A stretch of DNA of 64,000 nt from Dysidea avara. Taxonomy: Eukaryota; Porifera; Demospongiae; Dictyoceratida; Dysideidae. The position numbers were made by a program, and so were the translations under genes. Position 1 is the first letter of the stretch, and every line of letters begins with the position of its first letter. Below, piece after piece: positions 46,394-59,165 of the stretch. The stretch is from assembly GCF_963678975.1 (NCBI RefSeq), contig NC_089280.1, forward strand, positions 15,784,780 to 15,848,779, read 5' to 3'. The notes under the pieces were generated by a model, which was not told where the DNA came from, ran no database searches, and saw nothing but the letters and a program-made list of their open reading frames with translations.

Positions 46394-48223
46394 GTAGTGA
46401 TCCACTGTCAGTGGCTGATGCCCATCCACGTGGCAACATTATCTGTCACTTCTCCAGAACTACTGAGTGTGAACCATCAGATATACTGTACTCCCTACAG
46501 GTAACAATGTATTGTATGCTACTATTGGTTGTGTGCTGTTGTTGTGATGCACAATTACATACACTCATGTGTTGTTGTAGGTCGTTTCTTCAGTTCTCAG
46601 TTACTAGTCACTGGCCACAAGGTGTGAAACTTTGTGAAGAGAAGCTCTCTATTCCAAATGGTGCCTCTTCAGAACCAATACAAGTCCCAGTACCTGAAGT
46701 AGGCGTACTGTACAATGTAGTGTATGCACTTTAAATTTCTTTATAGATTTTGCCAAGTGAAGAAAATTATTCATATTTATGGGAGATACAAAGATCAGGT
46801 ATGCATGGTGATTTGCAAGTATTCTCCTTACAGACATGTACTTACTCTGTTGTAAGACCATAGGGTATGCGTATTTGTTACCTTGTAGATTTAACTGTTA
46901 ATGAACCGCTAAACAGTAAATGTTCCTTTGATCTCAGTAGTCAGCTGATCATAGATAATGACATGGTACAGTGGTGTTGTGTTAGCACAGTGAGTAACAG
47001 ATCTTGTTTTATATTATAGGGACAATTGTCTGTCAATCACAGCTATCCTTTCACACTTCCTGCAGTGTCGGTATGTAAAATAATGTGTTCCCATGATTGT
47101 GTAATTCTACACGTACTTGTTGCAAAGTGATTTATTTGTGTGCATGTACATACTTCAAGAAGCTGGTGTGGTTACAAGGTAGCATGTACCTATGCCACTT
47201 GGGGTACTACAACAAAGAGGATTATAACAGTTAGCCATTGTACATTCTCCCATTTAATTTAAAGATCACCCAATTACCTACTGGACTGGGAAGGATGCCA
47301 ACCATTTTCTGCTGGCAAAGATTGATATACTCTAATAGAACATTCACCCACTCTCCCAGTCAAAACATTCTAATAGAGCAGTCAAAGGGCTTGTTAAAAG
47401 GGTGTACCTAAGAAACTTATGCCATCAACTAGGGAATTGAACTCTGAACTTTTCAGTTTATGCACTGTGTAACTTATCACTGCATGTGTGCATCCCTTGT
47501 TAACCTGTCTTCGGTGGTGTTTTTAGTATGATACTACAGTATATGGCCACAATATTCTAGCAATGAAAGTATATGCATTAGAGATACATTGCATTACACT
47601 CATCTAGAAATAGAAAATAGATTAAAGGTATATACGGTGTACAATTAGGCTTAAAATACAGTGTTTAGGCTGCTAAAACAGTTTTGTGTGTCAAATTAAA
47701 GTAGCTATCAGTTGCAATCTAGAGGCATACCCTCAACTCTTGCAATGTCAGATCAACTTTGTCCCTGATCTGACATCAATGAATGACAGTTACCACTTTC
47801 CCTATATATCACAAACAGGCCCTATACTGTATAGAATGTACAGTGGAGTCAGTTTCTGGTCGAGGTGTGACAGAAAACAACTTGTGCCAGTTAAAGGTCG
47901 TCGTCAGATGTTGTTCACCATTGGGAACTGACTGTCCCAACAAGTTCCACTATTCCATCCTACATGACTCATACTGGTGTGTACTAGAGGGTGTGAGTGG
48001 AACAGCTTTAGTGGAGAACACCAGAACTGTCCACATTAATGTTGATGTTGTGCCTCAAATGTATGGAGAATTGCCTCTTCCCTTAGTCGATATCACAGAA
48101 CATTCTAGACGACGTCCTTCATTTAAGGGAAGCAGACAAGAGGATGTGTTTGTACCTGTGGACAAGTCACTGGTGTATAACTCATCTCGTGGAATGAGAG
48201 TGTGTGTTTATAGTGAATCATGA
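46394..48223 (+). CDS. TRAPPC10: TRAPPC10-like C-terminal exons (six exons)
   Basis: Six exons join in phase: 46394-46500, 46594-46716, 46747-46798, 46889-46965, 47020-47070, 47819-48223. All have AG acceptors, and every exon but the last ends at a GT donor. Together they encode about 271 residues ending in a TGA. Recalled vertebrate TRAPPC10 matches in order: YSYLWEI (VFFVWEL), GQLSVNHSYPFTLPAVS (EQLSISLKPYTYEF), NNLCQLKVVVRCC (SLCSLEVLITR), YGELPLPLVDI (AGYLPLPDVRLF) and LVYNSSRGMRVCVY (QVFNSSSGTQVLVI). TRAPPC10 is a subunit of the TRAPPII tethering complex, acting in Golgi trafficking. No stop or frameshift was seen in this part. The first exon is incomplete upstream; the preceding exons are on the other strand (48304 onward). 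Confidence 0.65.
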
Positions 48224-48303
48224 CAAGTTCCCTGATAGGACTACTATATAAACTATGCACTGTATATTATTATATCACATGTAATATTATGTACGTTGCA
48301 CAC

Positions 48304-51300
48304 CTCATGATTCCAAGCAGTTGGTTTTGAAGCAACAGGGAACACAAAATCATCATCTCCACCCACTAACAGTAACTTGGGCTCCTTGTACACAGATGGA
48401 GAGTACATTGTCACATATTCTGACCAATCAGAGCACTTATCTACTGCGGGAAATGTCAGATTTAACTCTGACAAGTGTTCTTCGGAATCTGGCTTTGGAA
48501 CAAACTTGATTCCTGTATTGCAGGAAAGTCTCAGAATACCATCTTGTGGAATGATGTCTTCTCGACCAGTTAAAACGTTATCTTACACTTTTGCTTTACT
48601 CCAGCATAGAAGTCTATAGCAAAATTATAAAGCAAATGAACACGTTAAAATATACCCACCTCCTAAAGTAGGCTCTAGATCAAATGAAATGTCCACTGGT
48701 TTTAACAGTACTGGGACACCTTTATTCCAATGAGCACTGGTTACCATAGTGATGAAAGAAAGCTGTCCAACTTTCAACGTCAGTTTCCTACCATAGTATT
48801 GGCCAGATGTTACCGGCTGAGGAAAATACAAAAATATTAGCATGAAATAGATCTTTTACACAGATGCTAACTGTATGTGTGATAGGGTGTGTGTACCTCT
48901 CCAGAGAGTTGGAGGACATTTTCACCAGGATGTAGGACAATTTTGTTAGAGGAGATCACAAAATCTGGCTCATCACTTTCCTCATCGAAAGCAGCATCTC
49001 TTCCAAGTGAGGCCTGATCCAGTGAATAAGATGAGAATGTCTCGCTCAGTGTCCTCCTCACATGAGCTTGTACATCACACAGTGGCCTATAGTCTGAACA
49101 GTTACTATAATCTCCATTAATGTCTAAGTCATCAAGCTTCTCTTTTCTCTGATCCAATTGTGAAGTGTGATTGTTCATTATCATCCGGTGTCTTGGGACG
49201 ATCTATTTCACCACAAATTGATTGACCAGGACCAATTTCAGGTGACTGAAGTAGTGACTTGATTGATGTCCTTAATAGGAGAGACAAGCTGTCCACTACC
49301 AAGTCCTAGGAATAATACATGCAATCATCCAACAATGATAGAGGGAAATACCTTTTGTCCATTGTATTGCAGGTTGATTGTCATAGTAACAGTGTTTCCA
49401 ATCATGTATTCAGAATTATTAGGGATTACTTTAATAATTGAAAATAGTCCAGCACTCCATTTTCTATTACAGAAATTGATTTGAATAAAGTTAGAAAAAT
49501 AAAGTAAACCATTGATGGATGGTTCAAAACGATCTAGTATATCCTTTGACCATACAATGCAGAACTTGGAGTTACTTATTGACAAGTTTACACAAGCTAT
49601 GTACTTGCTTATACACTTGTGTCAAGGTAAAATGCTTTCTAGATAAGTCATGCATCCACCTTACAAATACAAATTATTACAAAATTAGACACACATGTAT
49701 ATCCTATTGAAGGTGTTTATATTCACCTTGACTGATTGATTTTGACAGCTCCACTATTTCATCCAAACACTGATGAGGATCATGTGATGTTCCCACTCCT
49801 TGGGGTAACACAGCAAGTGACAGGCAAGACAGTAAATATCTAAATAGGTTAAGAAGTGTGACCTGACTTGACCAAAATCATGTAAGAGTAATACAGTAGT
49901 GCCTGTTAAGGATACTTGGAATCCAAGTGTAGAGTTTTTTGTCACTCGGCCAAAAGAGATATAGTATTGGCTGAAAATATTGTCCAGTTTTCAGGGGAGT
50001 ACAGTGAACACATGTCACTGAGAAGGCGTTCAGCCTCTTCTATCTGTCCCAACTCCCTGTGTATTGTAAGTAATAAGAATATTTTATGATATCATTCCAC
50101 TACACTCAGAAATACTAACAAAGAAATGGCTGCAGTGAAGCTAACAATGTAGTCATTATAAAAATGCAGATTAGCCCATCAGCACTGAATGGACATTTAA
50201 CCCTGGGATTTATGAGAGGTCACACCCTTTTTCACAGCATAGCTATTTTATAGATCCTTCTCTACAGCACATCACCAGTAAACCTGTGCATACTAATTTT
50301 CTGTCTGTACTGGTAGAATTGGTGGACTTGGGTAGCCTACCACATTTGATGACATTCTATTGCTTGCCCTTATTTTTCCACATTTAATTTTGACTCCTCA
50401 AACACCACAACATGCATAATACCATGAAAAAAAACTGAATGAATTTGACAAATTAGCTAAATTCATCAATTCCCATATTTTCAAATGCCAACAAGCATCT
50501 GAACAATGATTTTGTGATTTTTGTCAACAGTTAATTTATAAAAATGCAGATTTGTCAACCTTTCTTTATATCAAAATTACCTGTCATAGGGTACCTGCAC
50601 CTTATCAAAAACCTACCTAAAATGGTGAGAAAACCGGCTGGTGTCTGAATATTATTGTGAATAGCCTTGTAAGGCACAAACTACTGTATAACACTGTGTA
50701 CATCAAGCTGGTCTTCTAGGCCATGGTCAACTGATAATAGCTGCAAGGTAGGAAACTATTGAATGGGAAAGAGAATGTATGATGTGTTGTCGACGTTAGG
50801 CCAACAAATTATGGCACCACTGTGAGTCTTTTTGTCTTTATAAAATAACATGACATCTTGTTTGGCGCCAGGTTGGCTGAAGTGTATCTACTTAGAAACA
50901 GATCACTGCTAACATGTACGTATATTTTGAAGAAGAGAACAGGAAGAAAATTGTAGGAGCAGCTACAAATTAGGTTATATGGCTGCTCTATTATCTTGAT
51001 CATTTGGTGCTTGGATAACACACATGCACATGAGAGTACAAAGAAAATAACTAGTTTATATCATCCATATACAATACTGCTCAATGATCAGTCACATGAA
51101 AAATGCCACAAGTTGTTCACAACAGATTTTATATACAAAGACTACCAATAAATAAAGCTTGCCTGTGTTACTGTTTGGTCATTATATAGCCTGAATCTGT
51201 ATATGCTCAGTGGATATCTTGATCTGTAACACTGAACCTTTATGTACCACTCACAATACAGATTGAATAATATATGTATATCAGAATGTCTCAACATTTT

Positions 51301-53435
51301 TCTACGTGGGTAGAAAATCCCTTTAAGGTTGTGAGGGAGGGAGAACATGCTCTTATACACATATGCATGTAAATAGCAGCTACAATATGTCAGTATGTAG
51401 CTGCTTACTTACACGTGGAACTTAGCCATGTCTAGTCCAACACTACAAGCAGTCCTCTTTCTGCCAGCATGCTTAAATGCACCAATCACCATCTCTCCTA
51501 ATTCCTATAACAACAAAGAACATGTTTACTAGTATATGTGTTTAATTGGTTAAAAAGTCTTTCTATAACACACTGATATATTGGACACTAACACTGGTTC
51601 TACATGGCAAATTTCATCACTATATATGTAACCAAATTACCAAGTATTTTGAAGTGAACTGCTGTTTGGACATCAGTGTTGCCACTAGTAACCGACCTTG
51701 ATCTTCAGAATCCCCACCTGCTGTATGAAAGATCAGTACTGTAGTGTGGGGTGTAATTTTTCCTGTGTTAAGGTATGCACTGGTTCACTAACAATGAATT
51801 CTGTTATTACAAAAAGTAAAAGGAAAAATTCATTTGATAGAAATAAAAGAAGAGCATCTATGCGTATACTAGCTCTACTTCAGTCATGGCTATACTATTG
51901 ACTGAGTGTAGATTAAATATCTACTAGTAGCTGTACATGATCTTCAATGTTCATCCTACTCAAATGTAAATTTTCTACTAACTAACTAACTATCTGATGA
52001 ATGCTTTCAGCCAAGCATAACTTAACTATGGTGAATACTATGGGTTTGATTTCTTCACTGTTGGTTAGGCCAAAGACATACATACCTTTCACCTACTCCA
52101 GTAGCTACAATGGACGCACCATGAAGAGACCTTTAATTGTCTGCCCATTTTTTCTCAATTACTGTGTGGGTGTTTTTGTGCTGACTATCATGTTTACAAT
52201 GGAAACCATCTGTAATTTCTGTAGTGATTGGATTTTAGAGGCATTTATTGTGCTGCTCTTTGGCTTTTAGATAACACAAAATGACCATTTAGCTTTCATT
52301 AATTAATAGTTGGGGCATGCATTCACATGCAAAATTTGCTTTATGTGTGACACGATTCTGTTCTTTGATGCAGCATGCATGGATTTACCAGTCATGATTA
52401 TGTTACAAAAAAGTAGATACAAAGAAAAGATTTGAAACTCAAGATAGATGAAACATGACACGTCTGCAGCTATAGTACCACTCAAATGCAATGTCATCTT
52501 GTGAGAGTGCAAGCAATTAAAAACTCGCTAATTAAAGGGCATGGCACTCGTTTCGCTTGTGAGTATTTATCCCAAACAAAACTGGATGTACACTCACGAG
52601 CAAAATGGGTGTCACGCCCTTTAATTAGTGAGTTATTTAATCACTCGCACTCTCGCGAGACGATGTTGCGTTTGAATGGTACCATATATATTGGACATTT
52701 TCTTCTCTGTGTTACATAGCAGATATGAAGTTCAATGGTGAAACACAGTGCAAGCACATCAAAGGAGTCACACAAAACTAGTGGGAACCTAGATGTTATA
52801 TTGGTTCTTAGGAGCTTGTTTTACGCTAGCTTGCCCAATAAGCTTCTTGAAGCCTGCCAAAAAATCTGTATTACAACCAATTTCAATATAAACAACAGTT
52901 TCTTAACTTTCATTACTTATATAGTAGTACACTCACAAAATGATTGTGGGTATTAGTCTCTACAGCTACATTGCATCAGACAACCACCAGTTATAAAAGA
53001 AAAAAAGTAATAGTCTTAGGCCTACCTTGTTTCATTCCTATAATCCCAGGCTATTTGTCACAGATGGGGGACCATTTGCGTGTGCTGCAATACAGGCTGT
53101 ATGTACAATATTTAGTGTACGTGCATTGTGTTAATTTGTTGTTACAAGGCCATTTTTGACGTGATTAGTTGTTTCATGGGTGAAAATCTCAAGAGTATGG
53201 ATTGGTAGGTCGGCTTATGTATAAATAATTTAATAGAATCAATACAAAAGTACAAAAATAACAAACACAATTAAGGTAATTGCTTGAATAAATGTTATGG
53301 AGTAAATCACTAATTCATGGCTACACTAGTAACATACCACTTTGTTGTGTTATTCCTGATGTGATCCTGTTGATCTGGTTTTCATCAGGAGCATTGCTGG
53401 TGGGCACTAATTGGCATATTTCTCCAAGCTTATAT
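48304..53435 (-). pseudogene. TRAPPC10: TRAPPC10-like middle exons, opposite strand, with lesions
   Basis: Exons on the - strand, in transcript order: about 53345-53435 (EICQLVPTSNAPDENQINRI), about 51415-51510 (AGRKRTACSVGLDMAKFH), about 49915-50056 (RELGQIEEAERLLSDMCSLY), 49352-49463 (YMIGNTVTMTINLQYNGQK), 48897-49305 (SSNKIVLHPGENVLQLSGE), 48660-48816 (VTSGQYYGRKLTLKVGQL) and 48304-48613 (AGVKQKCKIT, then LTGREDIIPQDG). KIVLHPGENV and AGVKQKCKIT align with QIVLHPGTNN and AGIPQRVKFT recalled from TRAPPC10. Three lesions occur: a one-base shift near 49150-49184, another near 48577, and a TGA near 49938. The N-terminal part is not in view. It may be a decayed paralogue or a gene broken by inversion. 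Confidence 0.5.
52474..52685. repeat. ~212-bp foldback MITE
   Basis: Two arms of about 100 bp: AGTACCACTCAAATGCAATG at the left pairs with the inverse of CGTTTGAATGGTAC at the right, and CGCTAATTAAAGGGC pairs with GCCCTTTAATTAG. It lies in what would be an intron of the - strand TRAPPC10-like part. Confidence 0.7.
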
Positions 53436-53781
53436 AACTATAGTATTAAAACATAATCTTAGTAGCACACTCTGTAGAATTGTACTTTACATGGACAATG
53501 CATTATGTATATGAAGTGTTTTAGCCAGAGCAAACCCGTTACTTAAAGTTTGGGAAGATGCAGACACAATGAACATGGATTCAATCCAAAAAATACTGTA
53601 ATACAATAGTAAACTGTCATGACACTAGTTGTACAAATATAGTAGTTACCTGCAATAATTACTGAAATGAGATTGATTGAAAGCAATCATTGATTGAGGC
53701 AATGAGAGAAAAAGACATACAGTACAAGTAAGGCCATTATCACTGGCCCTGAATTTGTGTTTAGCATAACCGTATGCTAGC

Positions 53782-53823
53782 CAGTGTTGGGGAAGTTACT
53801 TTTTAAAAGTAACTAGTTACATA
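53782..53823 (-). mobile_element. left piece of a split hAT-like MITE
   Basis: CAGTGTTGGGGAAGTTACTT and the following GTAACTAGTTACATA match the end of the MITE at 13391-13915 (inverted). The rest of the MITE resumes at 59666 after copy 4. Confidence 0.85.
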
Positions 53824-54404
53824 TCAAGACACACGGTAGTGTGTCGTGCGGCCCAAGAAGCCGGCGCGCCACACCGTGAGTATATTTACAGGAAGAAAGT
53901 AAACGCGATTTTCACACCTTTGTAGCTCCGTGATTCCTTATCCGATTGAAACCAAAGTTGCTACAGAAGTGCCGGCTAGGTAGGGGAGTCCACATTCCAA
54001 ATTGGAAGAAAATCGCTCCATCCATTTCTGAGATACGATCGGCCAAAGTTTGGGTTTTTTTCCTTCGTTTTTTTCATTTCGCACACTTTGCAAAATCCGC
54101 CATAAAACACGAATTCGTGCTCCAATTGGACTGAAATTTGGCACACTTAAAGGGCTCATTAAGGCGAATCTCAGTACCAAGTTTGGTAGGAATCCGATAA
54201 ACGTTTACCGAGTTATGACCGATTATTTGCGTAAAATAAGGTCGAAGGTCTGTCACGCCCACAGGGTAAACCGCTTGAAGGAATGAGCTGAAAATTGCTA
54301 TGTAGATGGAGTAACTATCGTAGGAGTGCCTTTTTGTGGTTTGAAAGGAATCCAGTTAAAGGCCATCGAGATATGACACAAAACCCAACCTGTGTCACAA
54401 TTAC

Positions 54405-55096
54405 GGGTACTGATGAAAGCCGGAATGGAACGGAACGGGATCGATCGGGGCGCGCGCCAAGTTAAAAATCGTTTAAAACAGATTGTGCGCTATTTCCAAC
54501 TGTCACACAATAACTATAATTATGCTAGAATTAGTTTGTTTCTGTTTATAGGCATGCTAGTAATCGTTCGCTCAAAAGTTCTATTAAATGCCCACCACAT
54601 GGTAAGGTGTGTGTAAATAAAATCCATCCAGTTTAGTTTAATCCTGTTGTAGAAGTACTTCCTTACCATTCCAAGAGGTAAACTACTGTAGTATTTTCAT
54701 GTTGTAGCGGTATTCAAACCTTTTTGTACATGTTTCGCTGGTTTTCTGAAGCGACTATAATTCTACCATTATTGGCAGTGATTTACGAGAGTTCGCAAAC
54801 TGCAGTATGTTATATTACCAGTGCTTACAAAAAAATAGGTTAACAACTTAGCTAGATGATCGTTGTTCAGCTTAGACGATTACACAACGCATTCTTGCAG
54901 TGGGCATTAAATAGAGTTGTCGAGCAAATGTTTTCTAGCATGTTTATAGCAGAAGCGAACTAATTCTAGCACAATTCTAGTTATTGTGTGAAAGTTGGAA
55001 ACAGTACACAATCTGTTTAAAACGATTTTTTTTACTTGGCGCACGCCCCTATTGATTCCATTCCGTTCCGTTCCATTCCGGCTTTCATCAGTACCC
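54405..55096. mobile_element. Mutator-like MITE, 692 bp, 9-bp target duplication
   Basis: Ends GGGTACTGATGAAAGCCGG and its inverse are the tips of ~195-bp inverted repeats (54405-54598 and 54900-55096). They are flanked by exact CACAATTAC repeats (54396-54404 and 55097-55105). Copy 1 retains the unoccupied site CACAATTACGCG. Long TIRs and a 9-bp duplication fit the Mutator superfamily. Confidence 0.85.
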
Positions 55097-55285
55097 CACA
55101 ATTACGCGATCGATTTTTATGAATAAAAAACTATTAGTTTTCACGCCTACTAGGCAAACCGTTTAGAGCAGTGAGCTGAAAATCAGTGTGTAGCTGGAAT
55201 AATCATCATAGAAAGTCCTTGCAGTAGTACAGAAGAATCGGATTACAAACCACTGAGTTATGATTCCAAAGCCAACTACGTGTAA

Positions 55286-55512
55286 CCAAGAGTAAATAAT
55301 GGAAGAGAGAGTATCCAACTGCCATATACTGCATCAAAAATGAGCACGTCAAGTAGAGAAGCCATCCTGTAGTGCTATCAAAGTAAGTGTTGAATGAAGT
55401 AATAAACACCCTCTAGCTCAGACTGTTTGACTTCAAATCATGCCTGGGCACTTCAAACAGTCTGAGCTAGAAGGTGCAGTTGGATACTCTCTCTTCCATT
55501 ATTTACTCTTGG
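55286..55512. mobile_element. 227-bp MITE, 5-bp target duplication TGTAA
   Basis: Ends CCAAGAGTAAATAATGGAAG and its inverse (about 37 bp), flanked by TGTAA (55281-55285 and 55513-55517). A second inverted pair (CTAGCTCAGACTGTTTGA and its near-inverse) sits inside. The unoccupied site is seen in copy 1. Confidence 0.8.
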
Positions 55513-55579
55513 TGTAACATATGCGAGATCGAGATACTCTAATAGAACAGTCACCCTAATAGAGCATTCAGCTAATTTA

Positions 55580-58500
55580 TTTAATCCATTATAGAATTCT
55601 ATTACATTGCAAGTTATTCTGTAGGGAGTTCAGCTGCAAACAGTTAATCTTATAGACAGTTCAGCAAGAAGCAAGTCACCCTATAGAGAGTTCAGCTACA
55701 GATATATCGCTGTAGTGATTCAGAACATTACAAGTCACACTGAAGAGAGTTCAGCTATAAACAAGTCATGCACCCTGTGGAGAGTTTGGCTACACTCTCT
55801 AGAGAATTCAGCTACAAACAAGTCACTGTGGAGAGAGTTCAGCTACAAAGAAACTACCCTGTAGAGAGTTCATCTATACAAACAAGTTAACCTATAGAGA
55901 CCAGCTGCAAACAAGTAACCCTGTAGAGATTTCAGCTACAGACAAGTCACTTTATAGTTTATACAATGTTCAGCTACAAGTAAATCACTCTGTAGAGAAT
56001 TTAGCTACATACAAGTCACTCTGTAGAGAATTTTGCTACAAACAAGTCACAGTGTAGAGAGTTCAGCAACCAAAAAACCACCTGTAAAGAGTTCAGCTAA
56101 ACAAACAAGTTACTCTGTAGAGAGAACAGCTAGAAACAAGAGAGAACTCAGTTAGAAGAAGTTGCCCTGTAGAGATCTCAGCTGCAAAGAAACCCTGTAG
56201 AGAGATCAACTACAAACAAATCACTCTGCAGAGTGTTCAGCTATAAACAAATCACCCTGTAGAAAGTTCAGGTACATACAAATCACCCTATATAGAGTTC
56301 AGCTACAAAAAACATCACTCTGTAGAGAGTTCAGCTACAAAGAAACCATCCTGTAGAGAGTTCAGCTACAAACAAGTTACCCTACAGTGAAATCAGTTTG
56401 AAACAAGAGATTTCAGCTACAAACAAATCAACCTGTAGAGAGTTCAGCTATGAACAGATCACCCTGTAGAGAGTTAAGCTATACAAGTCACCCTGTAGAG
56501 AGATCAGCTAGAAGAAGTCACTGTCTGCAGAGATCAGCTAGAAGCAAGTCACCTTGTAGAGAGTTCAGTGACAAAGAAACAATCCTGTAGACAGTTCAGC
56601 TACAAACCAATCACCCTGTAGAGAGTTCAGCTACAAATAAATCAACCTGTAGAGAGATCAGCTAGAAACTAGACACAATATAGGGAATTCGGTTACAAGC
56701 AAATCACCCTGTAAAGAGATCAGCTACAAACAAATCACCTTGCAGTGAGTTCAGCTACAAACAAATTACCCTGTAGAGAGATCAGCTACAAACAAAACAC
56801 CGTGTAGAGACTTCAGCTACAAACAAATCAACCTGTAGAGATTTCAGTTACAAACAAATCACCGACTGTAGAGAGATCAGCTACAACCTAAATCACCCTG
56901 TAGAGAGATCAGCTACAAACAAATCACCCTGTAGAGGGTTCAGCTACAAACAAATCACCCACTGTAGAGAGATCAGCTACAACCAAATCACCCCGTAGAG
57001 AGATCAGCTACAACCAAATCACCCTGTAGAGAGATCAGCTACAAACAAATCACCCTCTAGAGAGATCAGCTACAAACAAATCACCCTGTAGAGAGTTCAG
57101 CTACAAACAATTCAGCCTCTGGAGAGTTCAGCTACAACCAAATCACCCTGTAGAGAGTTCAGCTACAAACAAATCACCTTGTAGAGAGTTAAGCTACAAA
57201 CACATCACCCTGTAGAGAGATCAGCTACAAACAAGACACCGTGTAGAGACTTCAGTTACAAACAAATCAACCTGTAGAGATTTCAGTTACAAACAAACCA
57301 CCCACTGTAGAGAGATCAGCTACAACCAAATTACCCTGTAGAGAGTTCAGCTACAAACAATCACCCTGTAGAGAGATCAGCTACAAACAAATCACCCTGT
57401 AGAGAGTTCAGTTACAAACACATCACCCTGTAGAGAGATCAGCTACAAACAAATCACCTTGCAGTGAGTTCAGCTACAAACAAATTACCCTGTAGAGAGA
57501 TCAGCTACAAACAAAAAACACCGTGTAGAGACCTCAGTTACAAACAAATCAACCTGTAGAGATTTCAGTTACAAACAAATCACCCACTGTAGAGAGATCA
57601 GCTACAACCAAATCACCCTGTAGAGAGTTCAGTTACAAACAAATCACCTTGCAGTGAGTTCAGCTACAAACAAATTACCCTGTAGAGAGATCAGCTACAA
57701 CCAAATCACCCTGTAGAGTGATCAGCTACAAACAATCACCCTGTAGAGAGATCAGTTACAAACAAATCACCCACTGTAGAGAGATCAGCTACAACCAAAT
57801 CACCCTGTAGAGAGATCAGCTACAAACAATCATCCTGTAGAGAGATCAGCTAGAAACACATCACCCTGTAGAGAGTTCAGCTACAAACAAATCACCTTGT
57901 AGAGAGTTAAGCTACAAACAAATTACCCTGTAGAGAAATCAGCTACAAACAAATCACCTTGTAGACAGTTCACTTACAAACAAATCTACCCGTAGAGATA
58001 TCAGATCACCCTGTAGAGAGTTCAGCTACAAACAAATCACCCTGTAGAAAGTTCAGGTATAAAAAAATCACCCTATAGATAGTTTTGATACAAACAAATC
58101 ACCCTGTAGAGTGTTCAGCAAGATAACAGTCAGCCTGCAGAGACATCAGGTTACCCTATAGAGAGGTCAGCCAGAAGAAGTCACCTTGTAGAGAGTTCAG
58201 CAACAAAGAACCCACTCTGTATAGAGTTCAACTAGAAACTAGTTACCCTATACAGAGATCAGCTATATGTAGAAACAAGTCATCCTGTAGAGAATTCAGC
58301 TACAAACACATCACCCTGTAGAGATTTCAGCTACAAACAGATCATCATCCTGTAGATAGTTCAACTATAGATACAAGTCACCCTGTAGTAGAAGTCACCT
58401 TGTAGAGAGATCAGCTAGAAACAAGTCACCTTGTAGAGACCAGCTACAAAGAAACCATCCTGTAGAGAGTTCAGCTACAAACAAATCACCCAGAGAATTC

Positions 58501-59165
58501 AGCTATGAACAGATCACCCTGTAGAGAGTTCAGCTATACAAATCACCCTGTAGAGAGATCAGCTAGAAGCAAGTCACCTTGTAGAGAGTTCAGCTACAAA
58601 GAAACCATCCTGTAGAGAGTTCAGCTACAAACAAATCATCTTGCATAGAGTTCAGCTGCAAATAAATTACCCTGTAGAGAGTTCAGCTACAAACAAATCA
58701 CCCTGTAGAGTGTTCAGCTAGATAAAAGTCACCCTACAGAGAGATCAGGTCACCCTATAGAGAGATCAGCTAGAAGAAGTGATCTTGTAGAGAGTTCAGC
58801 TACAAAGAACCCACTTTGTAGAGAGTTCAGCTAGAAATAAGTTACCCTATAGAGAGATCAGCTAGAAACAAGTCACCCTGTAGAGATTTCAGTTACAAAC
58901 AGATCATCCTGTAGATAGTTCAGCTAGATACAAGTCACCTTGTAGAGAAATCAGGTAGAGGAAGTCATCTTGTAGAGAGCCAGCTAGAAACAAGTCACCT
59001 TGTAGAGAGTTCAGTGATAAAGAAACTATCCTGTAGAGTTCTTCTACAAACAAATCACCTTGTAGAGAGTGCAGCTACAAACAAATCAACCTGTAGAGAG
59101 TTTAGCTACATTTCAAGTCCCTTAGTAGAAAGATCAGCTGCGAACAAGTTATCCAGTAGGGAATA
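55580..59165 (+). repeat. 31-bp minisatellite array of copy 4
   Basis: About 115 units. It contains a repeated higher-order block with markers TTGCAGTGAG, ACACCGTGTAGAGA and CACCCACTGTAG at about 56730-56900, 57230-57330, 57440-57600 and part at 57640-57720. The same block is in copy 1 at 4160-4330. Confidence 0.9.

Larger units (their letters stand above)
53824..55580 (+). repeat. head and core of copy 4
   Basis: Begins TCAAGACACACGGTAGTGTG, with the stem GACACACGGTAGTGTGTC. The frame 54050-54286 carries IGLKFGTLKGLIKANLST and NPINVYRVMTDYLRKIRSKV, as in the other copies. Without its two nested MITEs it aligns along its length with copy 1. Confidence 0.8.
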
